This document shows, one piece after another, positions 1 through 10,507 of a DNA stretch of 64,000 nt. Below the pieces are notes generated by a model, which saw only the letters and a list, made by a program, of their open reading frames with translations, was not told where the DNA came from and ran no database searches. The stretch comes from Fimbriimonas ginsengisoli Gsoil 348 (GTDB lineage Bacteria > Armatimonadota > Fimbriimonadia > Fimbriimonadales > Fimbriimonadaceae): contig NZ_CP007139.1 in assembly GCF_000724625.1 (NCBI RefSeq), positions 310,001 through 374,000 on the forward strand, given 5' to 3'. A program made the translations under genes and the position numbers. Numbering within the stretch: the first letter of the stretch is position 1; the number at the start of each line of letters is the position of its first letter.

Positions 1-64
1 CTAAGTGGACACAAGCGGCGCAAAAGTCGGCTAAGGAAACCACCATCGGTATTCTTTATCGAAC

Positions 65-2953
65 TTGCCAATGATCGGTTTACGCTCGCTTCTTATCCTA
101 ATCGCCGCTATTTCAACGCTGGTGGTGACCTCGTGGGCGGCTACCCAGTCTCCGCGCCAGCACCTCTTGCTCGACGCTAACTGGAAGTTTCATCTGGGCG
201 ACGAGTGGCCGGAGGCGCTGCATTTAGAAAGCTCCGGCACGGGCGCCGGGCCGGCAAGCGAGGGATTCGACGACACTTTTTGGCGGACCGTGGACCTGCC
301 GCACGACTGGGCGATCGAACTTCCATTCGATGCGGCCGCCGATGGTGGCCACGGATTTAAGGCGCTTGGCGCGAAGTATCAAGCCAACAGCATCGGTTGG
401 TACCGCCGAACTCTGACATTGACCGAGGCCGATAAGGGGAAGCGGATCTGGCTCACCTTCGACGGCGTGTTCCGAGATGCCAGCGTGTGGGTGAACGGCT
501 GGTTCGTGAGGCATCACGAAAGCGGCTACTACCCCTTCCGCGAGGACATAACGGACCTGGTGCGTTTCGGTAAGGGAAACACGATCGCGGTGCGCGTCGA
601 TGCCACCAAGCCCGAGGGGTGGTTCTACGAAGGAGCGGGCATCTATCGTCACGTGTGGCTAGACAAGACCGCTCCGATTGCGATCGCCCCCAACGGCGTC
701 TTCGTGCGCACCCTATTCGAGAAGAACGTTCCAAATAATCACCCCACGATAGTCGTGGAAGCGAGATTGCTCAATTCGACAGGTAGCGGCTCGAAAGTGA
801 CCGTTCGCGGCCAGATCGTGTCACCGGAAGGCAAGGAGATAGGCGCGTTTTCAAAGACGGCAAGCCTCGCACGCCAATCCGCGGGCATCGTGAACCTGAC
901 CTCCAAGATCGCCTCACCGATTTTCTGGTCTCCCGAATCGCCAAAGCTCTACGAACTTGTAACAACCGTTTCGACGGGCGGAGTGGTGGTCGACCGGCAA
1001 AGAACCGCCTTCGGAATTCGGACGGTAGGATTCGATCCCAATCGGGGCTTCTTACTTAACGGCAAGCCATATGTCTTACACGGCACCTGTAACCATCAAG
1101 ACCATGCCGGCGTGGGCGCGGCAATGCCAGACGCGCTGCAAGAGTTCCGCGTTCGGCGGCTTAAAGATTTCGGCTGTAACGCCTATCGAACCTCTCACAA
1201 TCCTCCCACCCCGGAATTGCTGGATGCCTGCGATCGTCTGGGCATGTTGGTTATGGACGAAAGCCGGCTCATGGGCAGCGATTCGGAAAACATGACGAAG
1301 TTGGATGAAAACATCCGACGTGATCGCAATCATCCTTGCGTCGCCATCTGGAACATCGCCAACGAGCAGTTCTTTGTGCAGGATACGCCGCAGGCCGCCA
1401 ACGTGGCCCGCACGATGCAGGATTACATCAAACGGCTCGACGGAACTCGGCCCGTCACCTACGCCGCGCCGGAGGGGAACACGTATCGGGGAGTTAACTC
1501 GGTCATCGAGGTGCGCGGGTGGAACTATCACTACGGGCCGGAAATGGATCGATACCATGCCGAGCATCCTTTTCAGCCAAACGTTGGGACTGAGCAGGCA
1601 AGCGTGGTGGGCACCCGCGGTATTTACACCAACGACTCGAAGCGTGGATATGTTTCCGCCTACGACGTGGTCTGGCCGGGATGGACCACTACGGCCGAAA
1701 GCTGGTGGAGCTTCTTCGCCGACCGACCTTGGCTATCGGGAGGCTTCGTCTGGACCGGCTTTGACTATCGTGGCGAGCCGACGCCGTACTGGTGGCCCTG
1801 CATAAATTCCCACTTCGGCATTCTCGATACATGTGGGTTTCCCAAAGACGCTTTTTATTACTACAAATCGTGGTGGACGGCAGCCCCCGTACTCCACGTG
1901 CTGCCTCATTGGAACTGGCCAGGGCGCGAGGGGCAATCGGTGCTCGTTGAAGTCTTCAGCAATTGCCCGCAGGTAGAGCTGTTTCTGAATGGACGGTCTC
2001 TGGGAAGAAAGAGAATGAAGGCCAATTCCAAACTGAGTTGGGAGGTCATTTACGCTCCTGGCACGCTGAGCGCAAAGGGCTTCGACGGCGCGGGCAAGAT
2101 CATCGGCGAATCAAAAGTGGAGACCACCGGCCCTGCCGTACGGCTCCAGCTCACGCCGGACCGCGAAACGATCGCGGCCGATGGCGAAGATATCTCAGTG
2201 TTCACGGTTTCCGCGCTCGATGCGGAGGGCCGTGCCGTGCCGGTTGCGCAAAACAACGTGCATTTCAATATCGAAGGCGCAGGAAGCATCCTCGGGGTGG
2301 GAAATGGCGATCCGAGTAGCCACGAACCGGACACGTACCTACCGACGCTCCCTTCGCGAGAAATACCGGTCCTCGATTGGCGTTGGCAACGTATGCCAAT
2401 CTCGAAGAACAAGACAAGTCTCCCCGAGTATGCAAACGATTTCACCGACTCTTCTTGGGCCGCGCTCAGAGCTCAAGCCGGCGGCAACGAATCGACGATC
2501 AAGACGGCGAATACCAGCGCGGTCTACCGTTCACATCTGGTCTTGAGCGAGAAAGACCTGAAGGCGGACAGGGCCCTCGCATGTTTCTCCGGATGCGACG
2601 ACGAGGGGTGGTACTTCGTGAACGGACACTTCGTGGGGGAGTCCCACGATTGGCAAGCGCGGCCAGTTTTCGATATCAGGCCCTTCCTCCACGCCGGTGA
2701 CAATGTGATAGCGGTTGGGGTCAACAATCTCTACGGCGAGGGAGGATTAAATCCAAACGTTACGGTTAGGCTCCTCGGAAAAGTCGTCGCTCCCCAGTGG
2801 TCGCGAAGCCTGTTCAACGGCTTGGCACAGGTTATTGTGCGCTCCACCCACGCAGCGGGCTCTTTTAGATTGACCGCAACCACCGACGAGCTCAAGCCGG
2901 CGACGGCGACCGTTAAGACCACGCCGCGCGCTCGACGACCATTTGTACCGTAA
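65..2953 (+). CDS. Secreted glycoside hydrolase family 2 protein (beta-galactosidase-like)
   Basis: Predicted exported GH2 enzyme that cleaves beta-linked galactosyl or related residues from polysaccharide side chains. A signal peptide covers about residues 1-26 (hydrophobic LLILIAAISTLVV, then SWA). The sugar-binding jelly roll lies at about 30-200, an Ig-like domain at 210-318, and the TIM barrel from about 320 (LLNGKPYVLHGTCNHQDH is the GH2 signature). The predicted acid/base is Glu434 in WNIANEQ; the likely nucleophile is Glu510 in VGTEQAS. A DUF4982-like domain follows (about 625-690), then a jelly-roll insert (about 775-900) inside the C-terminal Ig-like part. TTG at 65 and ATG at 71 are both possible starts; ATG 71 is more likely. 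It reads toward the GH42-GH5-GH39 cluster. Exact substrate cannot be told from sequence. Confidence 0.9.
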   Translation: MPMIGLRSLLILIAAISTLVVTSWAATQSPRQHLLLDANWKFHLGDEWPEALHLESSGTGAGPASEGFDDTFWRTVDLPHDWAIELPFDAAADGGHGFKALGAKYQANSIGWYRRTLTLTEADKGKRIWLTFDGVFRDASVWVNGWFVRHHESGYYPFREDITDLVRFGKGNTIAVRVDATKPEGWFYEGAGIYRHVWLDKTAPIAIAPNGVFVRTLFEKNVPNNHPTIVVEARLLNSTGSGSKVTVRGQIVSPEGKEIGAFSKTASLARQSAGIVNLTSKIASPIFWSPESPKLYELVTTVSTGGVVVDRQRTAFGIRTVGFDPNRGFLLNGKPYVLHGTCNHQDHAGVGAAMPDALQEFRVRRLKDFGCNAYRTSHNPPTPELLDACDRLGMLVMDESRLMGSDSENMTKLDENIRRDRNHPCVAIWNIANEQFFVQDTPQAANVARTMQDYIKRLDGTRPVTYAAPEGNTYRGVNSVIEVRGWNYHYGPEMDRYHAEHPFQPNVGTEQASVVGTRGIYTNDSKRGYVSAYDVVWPGWTTTAESWWSFFADRPWLSGGFVWTGFDYRGEPTPYWWPCINSHFGILDTCGFPKDAFYYYKSWWTAAPVLHVLPHWNWPGREGQSVLVEVFSNCPQVELFLNGRSLGRKRMKANSKLSWEVIYAPGTLSAKGFDGAGKIIGESKVETTGPAVRLQLTPDRETIAADGEDISVFTVSALDAEGRAVPVAQNNVHFNIEGAGSILGVGNGDPSSHEPDTYLPTLPSREIPVLDWRWQRMPISKNKTSLPEYANDFTDSSWAALRAQAGGNESTIKTANTSAVYRSHLVLSEKDLKADRALACFSGCDDEGWYFVNGHFVGESHDWQARPVFDIRPFLHAGDNVIAVGVNNLYGEGGLNPNVTVRLLGKVVAPQWSRSLFNGLAQVIVRSTHAAGSFRLTATTDELKPATATVKTTPRARRPFVP

Positions 2954-3357
2954 CGATCGAGTTTGTATCTCGCTGCATGCCTGGTGGTTGGGGCACTCGC
3001 GTTTTGTTGCGTCTTAGGAGCCGGGGCGTTTTCGCGACCGCATACGAGGGTCCCATGGCCCGCGACGCCGAGAGGTTTCCGCACGCCACTGGATTTCCGG
3101 CGACGATTCGAGGCAACTCCTCGCGCCGCCCGCTCACCCTTATCACGATCGGTAAAAACTTGACTTTAAATGGACTACGTTCACCTGCTACTAAGCTCAA
3201 CAGGTAGCGAACGGTAGCCTGAAACTGGAGGATTAACTTTGGAACGGTTCACCTGGCACCCGATCGACATCGCCTCGTGGTAAGCCGATCCCAGGCCGAT
3301 GGAAGCCGATCAACATGCGGGCGATCAAGCTCACCAAGAAGTCCTGACAGAGAAAAC
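2954..3357. other. Intergenic region between GH2 and GH42 genes
   Basis: About 400 bases without a long gene. It contains a short reading frame with a strong ribosome binding site (3239-3283, listed separately), and otherwise no clear hairpin or promoter. It may be the scar of a deleted gene. Confidence 0.5.
3239..3283 (+). pseudogene. Mini-ORF with strong RBS; possible remnant of a symporter gene
   Basis: GGAGG at 3227-3231 stands 7 nt before TTG 3239, which opens a 14-codon frame, MERFTWHPIDIASW, ending at TAA 3281. A start of this kind (aromatic/WHPID followed by hydrophobic residues) resembles the N-terminus of sodium:solute symporters, which often accompany glycoside hydrolases; this likeness is from memory. 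Another frame continues with KPIPGRWKPINMRAIKLTKK and stops just before the GH42 start. A deleted gene of which only the ends remain would fit, but so would a leader peptide or chance. Confidence 0.3.
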
Positions 3358-5457
3358 ATGAAGGCTCTATTCGTTATCGGATGCATGCTTGCGGGACTGC
3401 CGTCGCGCGCAGATACTCGCATGAAGAACCATCACAACCCGAACGAGGCTCGGGCTTTTCATTCGGGAGACCTCCCGAAGAGCTTCCCGGGTCCGGGGGA
3501 ATTGTTTGTGGGTACGTGTTACCAGCCGGTCGATAGAACCCCCAAGCAGATCAAGGCGGATGTGGCGATCATGCGGGGCGCGGGGTTCAACGTCGTAAGA
3601 ATCGGCGACTTGTCTTGGGACTACTTTGAGCCGGCGGAGGGGAAATTCGACTTCAAGCGGTGCGATCAGGTGTTCGACGAAATGCAGGCGAACGGGATCA
3701 AGGTCATCCTCGACATCCCGGGACTTCCCGCTCCTCAGTGGCTTCACCATAAGTATCCCGGCGTCGATCTCGTCAGCCAGAACGGGGTGAGGCTTCATGC
3801 GGCCGAGCGGTATATGGACAACATCAGCGATCCGGATTACCGGCGGCTGGCGAGCCGGATGGCCGACGAGCTGACGAGGCACTATGCCCACCATCCCGCG
3901 CTCTTCGCCCTGGGTTACGACAACGAGATTGGGAACGGCTTCATGTCGTACTCCGAGGCGGATCGCAGAAGGTTCGTTACGTGGCTCAAGGAGAGATACG
4001 GCGATATCGCGACCTTGAACAAGGTTTGGGCGAGGCAAAGGTGGTCCCGAATGTACACGACTTGGGACGAGGTGCAATTGCCGTACGGCGACGGCCCTGG
4101 CGCTCCCGAGCCGTTCTTGGACCTGCATCGGTATTGGTCCGACGTTACGGTCGGTACGTTGATGGATCTGGAGAAGATCAGGCGCAAGAACGTTCCGGAC
4201 AAGCCATCCATTTCCAACCTTTGGGACACCTCTTGGCGCAAAGGGTTCGACCTATTGGGCACACATCGAGGCTACGTTTCCTATGGAGCGATGGGTTTCT
4301 ATCCCGGCGAGCCCGTGAGCTCCAGCTTCGAAGCTTTGATGATGAAGGGAGCGCTGCCGACACCGATCTGGTTTAACGAATTTACGGCGGGAGGCGGAGG
4401 GTGGTTTGGCAGCAAAGGATGGTCGAGGATGTGGGCCTACATGGGCCTGCTAAACGGCGTCCAGGGAATCCTTGCTTGGACGTTCAATAGCCACCTCGGC
4501 GGAGAGGAGCAGGCACTTTTCGGACTCGTCAACCACGACGACACGCCGTCGTGGAAAGTTTCGGAGTTCGGTGAGATAGCCGCTTCGTTTAAGAAGCTTG
4601 CGCCGTTAGGATTCCCTCGCTACCCTCATCCGCAAGTTGCAATCGCTTATTCGTTCGACAACACGACGGCCACCCGATTCACGGGACCGTCTAATACGAT
4701 CAAGCAATACCTTACGACTTCTTACGAAGACCAGGCTCACAACGCGTTCAAGCCGCTGTTCAGAGAGAACATCGATGTGGCCGTGATCAACATCGGCCAT
4801 GAAGACCTCAGCTCCTATAAGATGGTGGTTGTGCCGGGTCTGTATCTCATGGATCAAGCGAGCGCGGATGCCATCCGGAAATATGTCTCGAAGGGCGGCA
4901 CTGTGATCATGACGGCTTTCTCGGCCAAGGTCGACGAGCACAACCAATGGTTCAACACTCCGCTACCCGGTCGGCTAAGCGATGTCTTCGGACTCAAGAC
5001 GAACGAGTTCTATAGTTGGGGAGAACCGACGGTCGAGTTAGAAGGCCAGCAGGCGAAGAGCTCGATCAAATACTTCGAAGTGCTGGAGCCGTCGACCGCC
5101 CACGTCATGGCGAAGTTCACGAGTTTTGGTGAAAATCCGCCCGCGATCACCGTGAACAAGTTCGGGAAAGGTCAAGCCATCTACGTCGCCACGCCGGCGT
5201 TCCCGTCCATCATGGACCTGCTCTACAAGAAAATCGGCCCCGAGATTGGAATCAAACCAGGCCCCAAGACGCCGGACGGTGTTTATGCGAGGGTGGTGGA
5301 TGACCGGATCTTGTATGTTAACTCGACGGGTAGCGATGTAGATATTCCGATCGAGGGAAAGATGAAAGGGTTGATCTCCGGTAAGACTTGGACAGGGGTT
5401 CTGCACCTCGGCGGGTTCAACGCGGACTTGCTGCAGAAGGAGTCGGCCGAAAAGTGA
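3358..5457 (+). CDS. Secreted GH42 beta-galactosidase
   Basis: GH42 family enzyme, 699 residues from ATG 3358, releasing galactose from beta-galactosides. The start is chosen because a signal peptide (MKALFVIGCMLAGLPSRA) begins there; the frame is open further upstream (3277) but that part is not protein-like. The TIM barrel carries predicted acid/base Glu190 (GYDNEIGN) and nucleophile Glu341 (IWFNEFTAG). The trimerisation domain follows at about 425-620 (VAIAYSF, VVVPGLYLMDQ), then a small C-terminal beta domain. It is the first of three genes joined by overlapping codons; its TGA shares a base with the ATG of the GH5 gene, which suggests translational coupling. Confidence 0.92.
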   Translation: MKALFVIGCMLAGLPSRADTRMKNHHNPNEARAFHSGDLPKSFPGPGELFVGTCYQPVDRTPKQIKADVAIMRGAGFNVVRIGDLSWDYFEPAEGKFDFKRCDQVFDEMQANGIKVILDIPGLPAPQWLHHKYPGVDLVSQNGVRLHAAERYMDNISDPDYRRLASRMADELTRHYAHHPALFALGYDNEIGNGFMSYSEADRRRFVTWLKERYGDIATLNKVWARQRWSRMYTTWDEVQLPYGDGPGAPEPFLDLHRYWSDVTVGTLMDLEKIRRKNVPDKPSISNLWDTSWRKGFDLLGTHRGYVSYGAMGFYPGEPVSSSFEALMMKGALPTPIWFNEFTAGGGGWFGSKGWSRMWAYMGLLNGVQGILAWTFNSHLGGEEQALFGLVNHDDTPSWKVSEFGEIAASFKKLAPLGFPRYPHPQVAIAYSFDNTTATRFTGPSNTIKQYLTTSYEDQAHNAFKPLFRENIDVAVINIGHEDLSSYKMVVVPGLYLMDQASADAIRKYVSKGGTVIMTAFSAKVDEHNQWFNTPLPGRLSDVFGLKTNEFYSWGEPTVELEGQQAKSSIKYFEVLEPSTAHVMAKFTSFGENPPAITVNKFGKGQAIYVATPAFPSIMDLLYKKIGPEIGIKPGPKTPDGVYARVVDDRILYVNSTGSDVDIPIEGKMKGLISGKTWTGVLHLGGFNADLLQKESAEK

Positions 5458-6557
5458 TGCGTCGTATGTTCGCCAAAACAACCCTGCTTCTCGGCGTGAT
5501 TCTGTCGGCATGCTCTGCTCAGGCAGAGCATCAGAAACTGGATCGGACCACCGCCCTGCGCCTCATGTCTCCCGGTATCAACTTCGGCAACACGTTGGAA
5601 GCGATCCCGAAAGAAACATCTTGGGGCAATCCCGAACCGAACGCGGCCGCGTTTCGCGCCATTCGCGCGGCAGGATTTAGAAGCGTGCGGATTCCGATCG
5701 CCTGGACGCAATACGCGGATACGGACAACAACATTGGCGCGGCTTGGATGAAGCACGTCACCGACGTTGTTCGCATGGCCGAAGGCGCCGACTTGTTCGT
5801 CGTCATCAACATCCACTGGGATGGCGGCTGGTTACAGCCCACTCCGCAAAAGCGTGAGGCGGCGACCAAGAAGCTGTGTAAGTTCTGGAAGCAAATCGCC
5901 GCAAACTTCGGGGAGTTCGACCAACGCCTCTTGTTCGCCGGAACGAACGAGACGGGGATCGAGGGTCAGTACGGTATTCCCGCCCCGGATAACGCCGAGA
6001 TTCAGAACAGCTTTAACCAGGCGTTCGTAAACACGGTTCGGTCGACGGGAGGTCGAAATCGCGACCGCTTCCTGGTCGTGCAGGCCTACAGCACGGACAT
6101 CGATTCGGCTATGAAGTTCAATACGGTCATGCCGACGGATACAGTGAAGGGGCGGCTCATGATGGAGGTCCACTTCTATTCGCCGTATAACTTCACGCTG
6201 AACGAGAAGAGCGATGTGTGGCAGTGGGGCGCCAACGCGACGGATCCGAAGGCGACCGATACCTGGGGGAACGAGGCGTACGTCGACGGGCAGTTTCTAA
6301 AGGTAAAGCAGGCGTTTGTCGACAAGGGGGTGCCCGTCATTCTGGGTGAGTATGCGGTAGGGCTCAAGCCCAAATTCCCCGGGATGAGGCGATATCAGAA
6401 GGATTGGGTGGCCTACGTCACCCGGTCGGCGTACCGGAACGGGATGGTGCCGATGTACTGGGATATCGGCGCGGAGAGCGGACTCTTTAACCGCGCTACC
6501 GGCGCCAGGCAAGATTCGGAGTTGATTGGGTCGATCGTGGGGGCAGTGAAAGGATGA
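5457..6557 (+). CDS. Secreted GH5 cellulase-like endoglycanase
   Basis: GH5 enzyme, 366 residues, likely an endo-beta-1,4-glucanase or mannanase. The chosen start ATG 5457 overlaps the GH42 stop (TGATG) and begins a signal peptide (MRRMFAKTTLLLGVILSACSAQA, possibly a lipoprotein via LSAC). The barrel begins with MSPGINFGNTLEA, typical of GH5; NIHWDGGW lies on a beta strand, Glu165 in AGTNETG is the predicted acid/base and Glu298 in LGEYAVG the nucleophile. Length matches a single catalytic domain without a binding module. The TGA overlaps the next gene's ATG (ATGA). Subfamily and substrate are not decidable by eye. Confidence 0.88.
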   Translation: MRRMFAKTTLLLGVILSACSAQAEHQKLDRTTALRLMSPGINFGNTLEAIPKETSWGNPEPNAAAFRAIRAAGFRSVRIPIAWTQYADTDNNIGAAWMKHVTDVVRMAEGADLFVVINIHWDGGWLQPTPQKREAATKKLCKFWKQIAANFGEFDQRLLFAGTNETGIEGQYGIPAPDNAEIQNSFNQAFVNTVRSTGGRNRDRFLVVQAYSTDIDSAMKFNTVMPTDTVKGRLMMEVHFYSPYNFTLNEKSDVWQWGANATDPKATDTWGNEAYVDGQFLKVKQAFVDKGVPVILGEYAVGLKPKFPGMRRYQKDWVAYVTRSAYRNGMVPMYWDIGAESGLFNRATGARQDSELIGSIVGAVKG

Positions 6558-8125
6558 GAAAATACGGATTGGCAGGCGCGCTTTCGCTTTGCCTCGTCGC
6601 TGGAGCGCTTGGCGCTCAGTCGGGAAATCGCACACGTCAGATCGACATCGACGTTAACGCGGTGCAAGGTCCACTTGGGGATGTGTTCCGCCGGTGCGTA
6701 GGCGCCGGGCGGGCGAACGAAGGGCTCCGAGCGGATTGGCAGCGACAGCTCAGGCAGGCGAAGGAGGCGTGCGGCTTCGAGTACATCCGCATGCACGGGC
6801 TCCTGACCGACGACATGGGGGTGTACCGGGAGGAGCGCGGCAAGGCGGTCTATAACTGGCAGTACATCGACGAGCTTTACGACTTCTTGGTCGACCTAAA
6901 AGTAAGGCCGTTTGTGGAGCTCGGCTTTATGCCGGGCGGCTTGGCGAGCGGCAACAACACGATCTTCTGGTGGCGCGGCAACGTGACGCCGCCGAAGGAT
7001 TACGGCAAGTGGTCCGACCTCGTCGCCGCCCTTACCCACCATTGGATCGAGCGCTACGGTCTGGACGAGGTCAAGAAGTGGTACTTCGAGGTCTGGAACG
7101 AGCCGAACCTCCGCGGATTTTGGGCCGCCGACCAGAAGGAGTATTTCCACCTGTACTCGGTGACGGCGAACTCGATCAAGGGGGTCAACCACGATCTGCG
7201 CGTCGGCGGCCCGGCGACGGCGGGAGCCGCGTGGGTGCCAGAGTTCATCCGGTATTGCGTGGACAACAAGACGCCGGTCGATTTCATTACGACCCACACG
7301 TATGGGGTCGACGTAGGGTATCTCGACGAGTTCGGCGGTCGCGGGACGGTGCTTAGCAAGAACCCCGAGTCGATCATCGGGGACGTGAAGCGGGTTCGCA
7401 AACAGATCAAGGAATCGGCGATCCCGTCGCTCCCGCTCCACATGACGGAGTGGAGCTCTTCGTACACCCCCGCCGACCCGGTGCACGACAGCTACGTGAG
7501 CGCTGCTTATATTCTGGAGAAGCTGAAGGGAGCAATTGAAGATGCCGACTCGATGTCTTACTGGACGTTCACCGATATCTTCGAAGAAGCCGGGCCGCGC
7601 ATGACGCCGTTCCACGGCGGGTTCGGGCTGGTCAACTACCAGGACATAAAGAAACCGGCCTTTCGGGCTTACGAATATTTGAACAAGCTCGGCCCCACCC
7701 GACTCCGGTGCGCGGATCCCAATTCGCTGACCGCTACCGACTCGAGAGGTGGCGTGCAGGCGCTCTTCTGGAATTTCACGAACCCGATTCCGGATAAGGT
7801 GAACAACCAGCAGTTCTTCGTGACGGACGTCAAGCCTCATTCAAAAGGCACGGCCAAGTTACGCTTCGCGAACCTCAAGCCCGGGGCCTACCGCCTGGTC
7901 GTGTACCGCGTCGGCTACCGCATCAACGACCCGTTCGCCGATTACCTGGATCTGAGCCGTCCGAGCCAGCTCACCCGACCGCAGGTCGCCAAGATCCAGC
8001 AACGAAACAATGGCAAGCCGGTCCACGAGGAGTCGGTGAGGGTCGGCCCTGGGGAAACGCTCGTCAGGGAATATCCGATGCGGGAGAACGACGTGTATCT
8101 GGTGACGGTCGAGCGGCGAGGGTAG
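6554..8125 (+). CDS. Secreted GH39 beta-xylosidase-like enzyme
   Basis: GH39 family, 523 residues, probably removing xylose (or a related sugar) from oligosaccharide ends. The signal peptide is MRKYGLAGALSLCLVAGALGAQ. The (beta/alpha)8 barrel has predicted acid/base Glu183 in VWNEPNLRGFW and nucleophile Glu299 in MTEWSSSY, both GH39 signatures; DFITTHTYG is also typical. A C-terminal beta-sandwich follows from about residue 390. ATG 6554 overlaps the GH5 stop by 4 nt with GTGAAAGG as a plausible ribosome site. It is the last gene of the coupled trio GH42-GH5-GH39. Confidence 0.9.
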   Translation: MRKYGLAGALSLCLVAGALGAQSGNRTRQIDIDVNAVQGPLGDVFRRCVGAGRANEGLRADWQRQLRQAKEACGFEYIRMHGLLTDDMGVYREERGKAVYNWQYIDELYDFLVDLKVRPFVELGFMPGGLASGNNTIFWWRGNVTPPKDYGKWSDLVAALTHHWIERYGLDEVKKWYFEVWNEPNLRGFWAADQKEYFHLYSVTANSIKGVNHDLRVGGPATAGAAWVPEFIRYCVDNKTPVDFITTHTYGVDVGYLDEFGGRGTVLSKNPESIIGDVKRVRKQIKESAIPSLPLHMTEWSSSYTPADPVHDSYVSAAYILEKLKGAIEDADSMSYWTFTDIFEEAGPRMTPFHGGFGLVNYQDIKKPAFRAYEYLNKLGPTRLRCADPNSLTATDSRGGVQALFWNFTNPIPDKVNNQQFFVTDVKPHSKGTAKLRFANLKPGAYRLVVYRVGYRINDPFADYLDLSRPSQLTRPQVAKIQQRNNGKPVHEESVRVGPGETLVREYPMRENDVYLVTVERRG

Positions 8126-8192
8126 CAGGATCTTGGGCTTCGGCGGCTCTGAAGTCGGCTTCGGTGACCTCGGAAAGTTGGGGAAACATTCC

Positions 8193-8327
8193 TTAGGTCA
8201 TCGTCCGTAGCGACCGCACCTGAGGAGCGTCATCTAGAATCCAGATTTCCACACGATGGCCATTCAGTTGGTGTCCGTGGCGGCGAGAAATTTCCTCCCA
8301 TTTGCCTAGAATCACTTGTTCTTGCAT
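8193..8327 (-). CDS. Small conserved-looking protein (GKWEEI motif), 44 aa
   Basis: A 44-residue protein, MQEQVILGKWEEISRR and on to the stop. The start is fixed by a perfect AGGAGG (complement of 8334-8339) 6 nt upstream of ATG 8327. The pattern G-[KT]-WEEI ... H..(E/Q)L.G.RV.(I/V)..L matches a type of very short protein I recall from several bacterial phyla, some annotated as antitoxin-like; no function is established here. It lies alone between GH39 and the esterase, on the opposite strand. A possible toxin partner is not visible next to it. Confidence 0.6.
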   Translation of the reverse strand: MQEQVILGKWEEISRRHGHQLNGHRVEIWILDDAPQVRSLRTMT

Positions 8328-8374
8328 GTCAATCCTCCTCGCTTGCATTCTGTCATGACCCCTGTTCCACTTAG

Positions 8375-9286
<912 letters not shown>

Positions 9287-9418
9287 GATTAGAGGTACTT
9301 GCCTCCCCTTGCGCGCCAGACTCGCACATCGGAACAGATCGAGAATCGGCAAGGTCCTCTAACTGGGCTCCCTTACTATCGACATTCCGGTCCTGAACGG
9401 ACGGAAGGTGGCTTAGTT

Positions 9419-9661
9419 ATGATGAATCTCAGTAAAGGCAATCTCGCCTTGATCGCCGGCGTTTTTCTGCTCGGCGCCATAGGCGTCGCGGCGACCCTTC
9501 GGTCGAGGGCTAAGACGAATATCCGAGAGGTAAAACTGGACGACGCTCTCGCCGATACCTTCCCCGCAAGCGATCCGCTCGCCCTTACGCCGCTTAATGC
9601 GAACCGACCCGGCGACCGATCGAAGAGCGTCGACTACGTTTCGACACCAGGTCTTCTGTAA
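9419..9661 (+). CDS. Small membrane-anchored protein with DDALADTFPASDP motif
   Basis: 80-residue protein. One N-terminal membrane segment (NLALIAGVFLLGAIGVAATL) is followed by a short soluble tail with DDALADTFPASDPLAL. That tail motif recurs, from memory, in many short uncharacterised bacterial proteins (often written LDEALEETFPASDPP). Either ATG 9419 or 9422 could be the start; ACGGAAGGTGG lies upstream. The frame is open from 9299 but that extension lacks protein character. Function unknown. Confidence 0.65.
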   Translation: MMNLSKGNLALIAGVFLLGAIGVAATLRSRAKTNIREVKLDDALADTFPASDPLALTPLNANRPGDRSKSVDYVSTPGLL

Positions 9662-9683
9662 ATCCGCTTCGCTTCCAGCCACA

Positions 9684-10427
9684 TCAGGCGGACTGTTGCT
9701 GGTCCAGTTCGTCGATGGCGGAGACGATGCCGGCGACTTCGGCGCGGGCGTCTCGGAGGTTGGCGAGAGGGTCGACGGGGGCGGAGCCGCTGGGCGCAAA
9801 TTGCGTGAGGCGGGCGAGGGCGGTGTCCATTTGACGCATTTCCTGCAGTAGCGGCAAAGCCCATCCGGAGTCGAATTCGAGCTCTTGGTTCTGGGCGTTC
9901 TCGATTGCGGCAAGCTCCATCAAACGGGCCATCGCCACCTCGAGCGCCTGAAACGCCCGGCGGTGGACCTCGGTAGAAGATTTTCGCTGAGCGTGCCTCA
10001 TGTAGATCGAAGCTGCTTCGTCGAGGACCTGCCCGACAACCGGCGAAATGACCGGCGAAGTTCCGATGAGGCTTCCGATCCCGTAGCGCCCCCAAATCAT
10101 GTGGGCCTGTCGCCGGATGTGCTTCTTCGCCGGCGAGAGGGACCGGTCGAGGAAATTGAATAGGATGCCAAGGCCGCCACCGACCACCGACAGACCGACC
10201 GCCCCAATATAAAACAGCGGGCTAAAGTTCATCGCTAACGGGACGAAGACCCCGTTGCCAACCACGATGCCGACGGGCGGCACGATCCGGGCGGCATAGA
10301 AATAGCCGCTGTGAGGCTGAGATGCCTCGGCTTCTAGCAACGCCTCCAAGTTCGGATATTCGGGCTGCGAGGAGAGCCCAACCGCCCGCCGTGCCGCTCG
10401 ATACCAAGTCAACGATCCCACAACCAT
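9684..10427 (-). CDS. Hypothetical membrane protein
   Basis: 247 residues from ATG 10427. After about 45 residues there are two close hydrophobic segments (VPPVGIVVGNGVFVPLAMNF and YIGAVGLSVVGGGLGILFNF), then a soluble, mainly helical C-terminal half (LQEMRQMDTALARLTQF, NLRDARAEVAGIVSAIDEL) that may be coiled coil. The frame extends to 10505 but that would run into the divergent gene, so the inner ATG is preferred. No family is recognised. It shares a promoter region with the divergent hydrolase gene. Confidence 0.6.
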   Translation of the reverse strand: MVVGSLTWYRAARRAVGLSSQPEYPNLEALLEAEASQPHSGYFYAARIVPPVGIVVGNGVFVPLAMNFSPLFYIGAVGLSVVGGGLGILFNFLDRSLSPAKKHIRRQAHMIWGRYGIGSLIGTSPVISPVVGQVLDEAASIYMRHAQRKSSTEVHRRAFQALEVAMARLMELAAIENAQNQELEFDSGWALPLLQEMRQMDTALARLTQFAPSGSAPVDPLANLRDARAEVAGIVSAIDELDQQQSA

Positions 10428-10495
10428 AGAATACGATTGGAAGTTGCATTGAGAGTGGAGATCTGACCGACCGGGCGCAATTTGTGAACGATCTA

Positions 10496-10507
10496 TATAA
10501 TCCAAGT
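10496..10507 (+). promoter_or_regulatory. -10 element of a probable leaderless promoter
   Basis: A perfect TATAAT at 10496-10501 stands 6 nt before ATG 10508, so transcription should start at or next to the A of the start codon. No Shine-Dalgarno fits in this gap. Confidence 0.6.

Noticed and set aside
2963-3207. Two overlapping short plus-strand frames after the GH2 gene
   Set aside because: No ribosome site, no conserved features, and they overlap each other; treated as non-coding.
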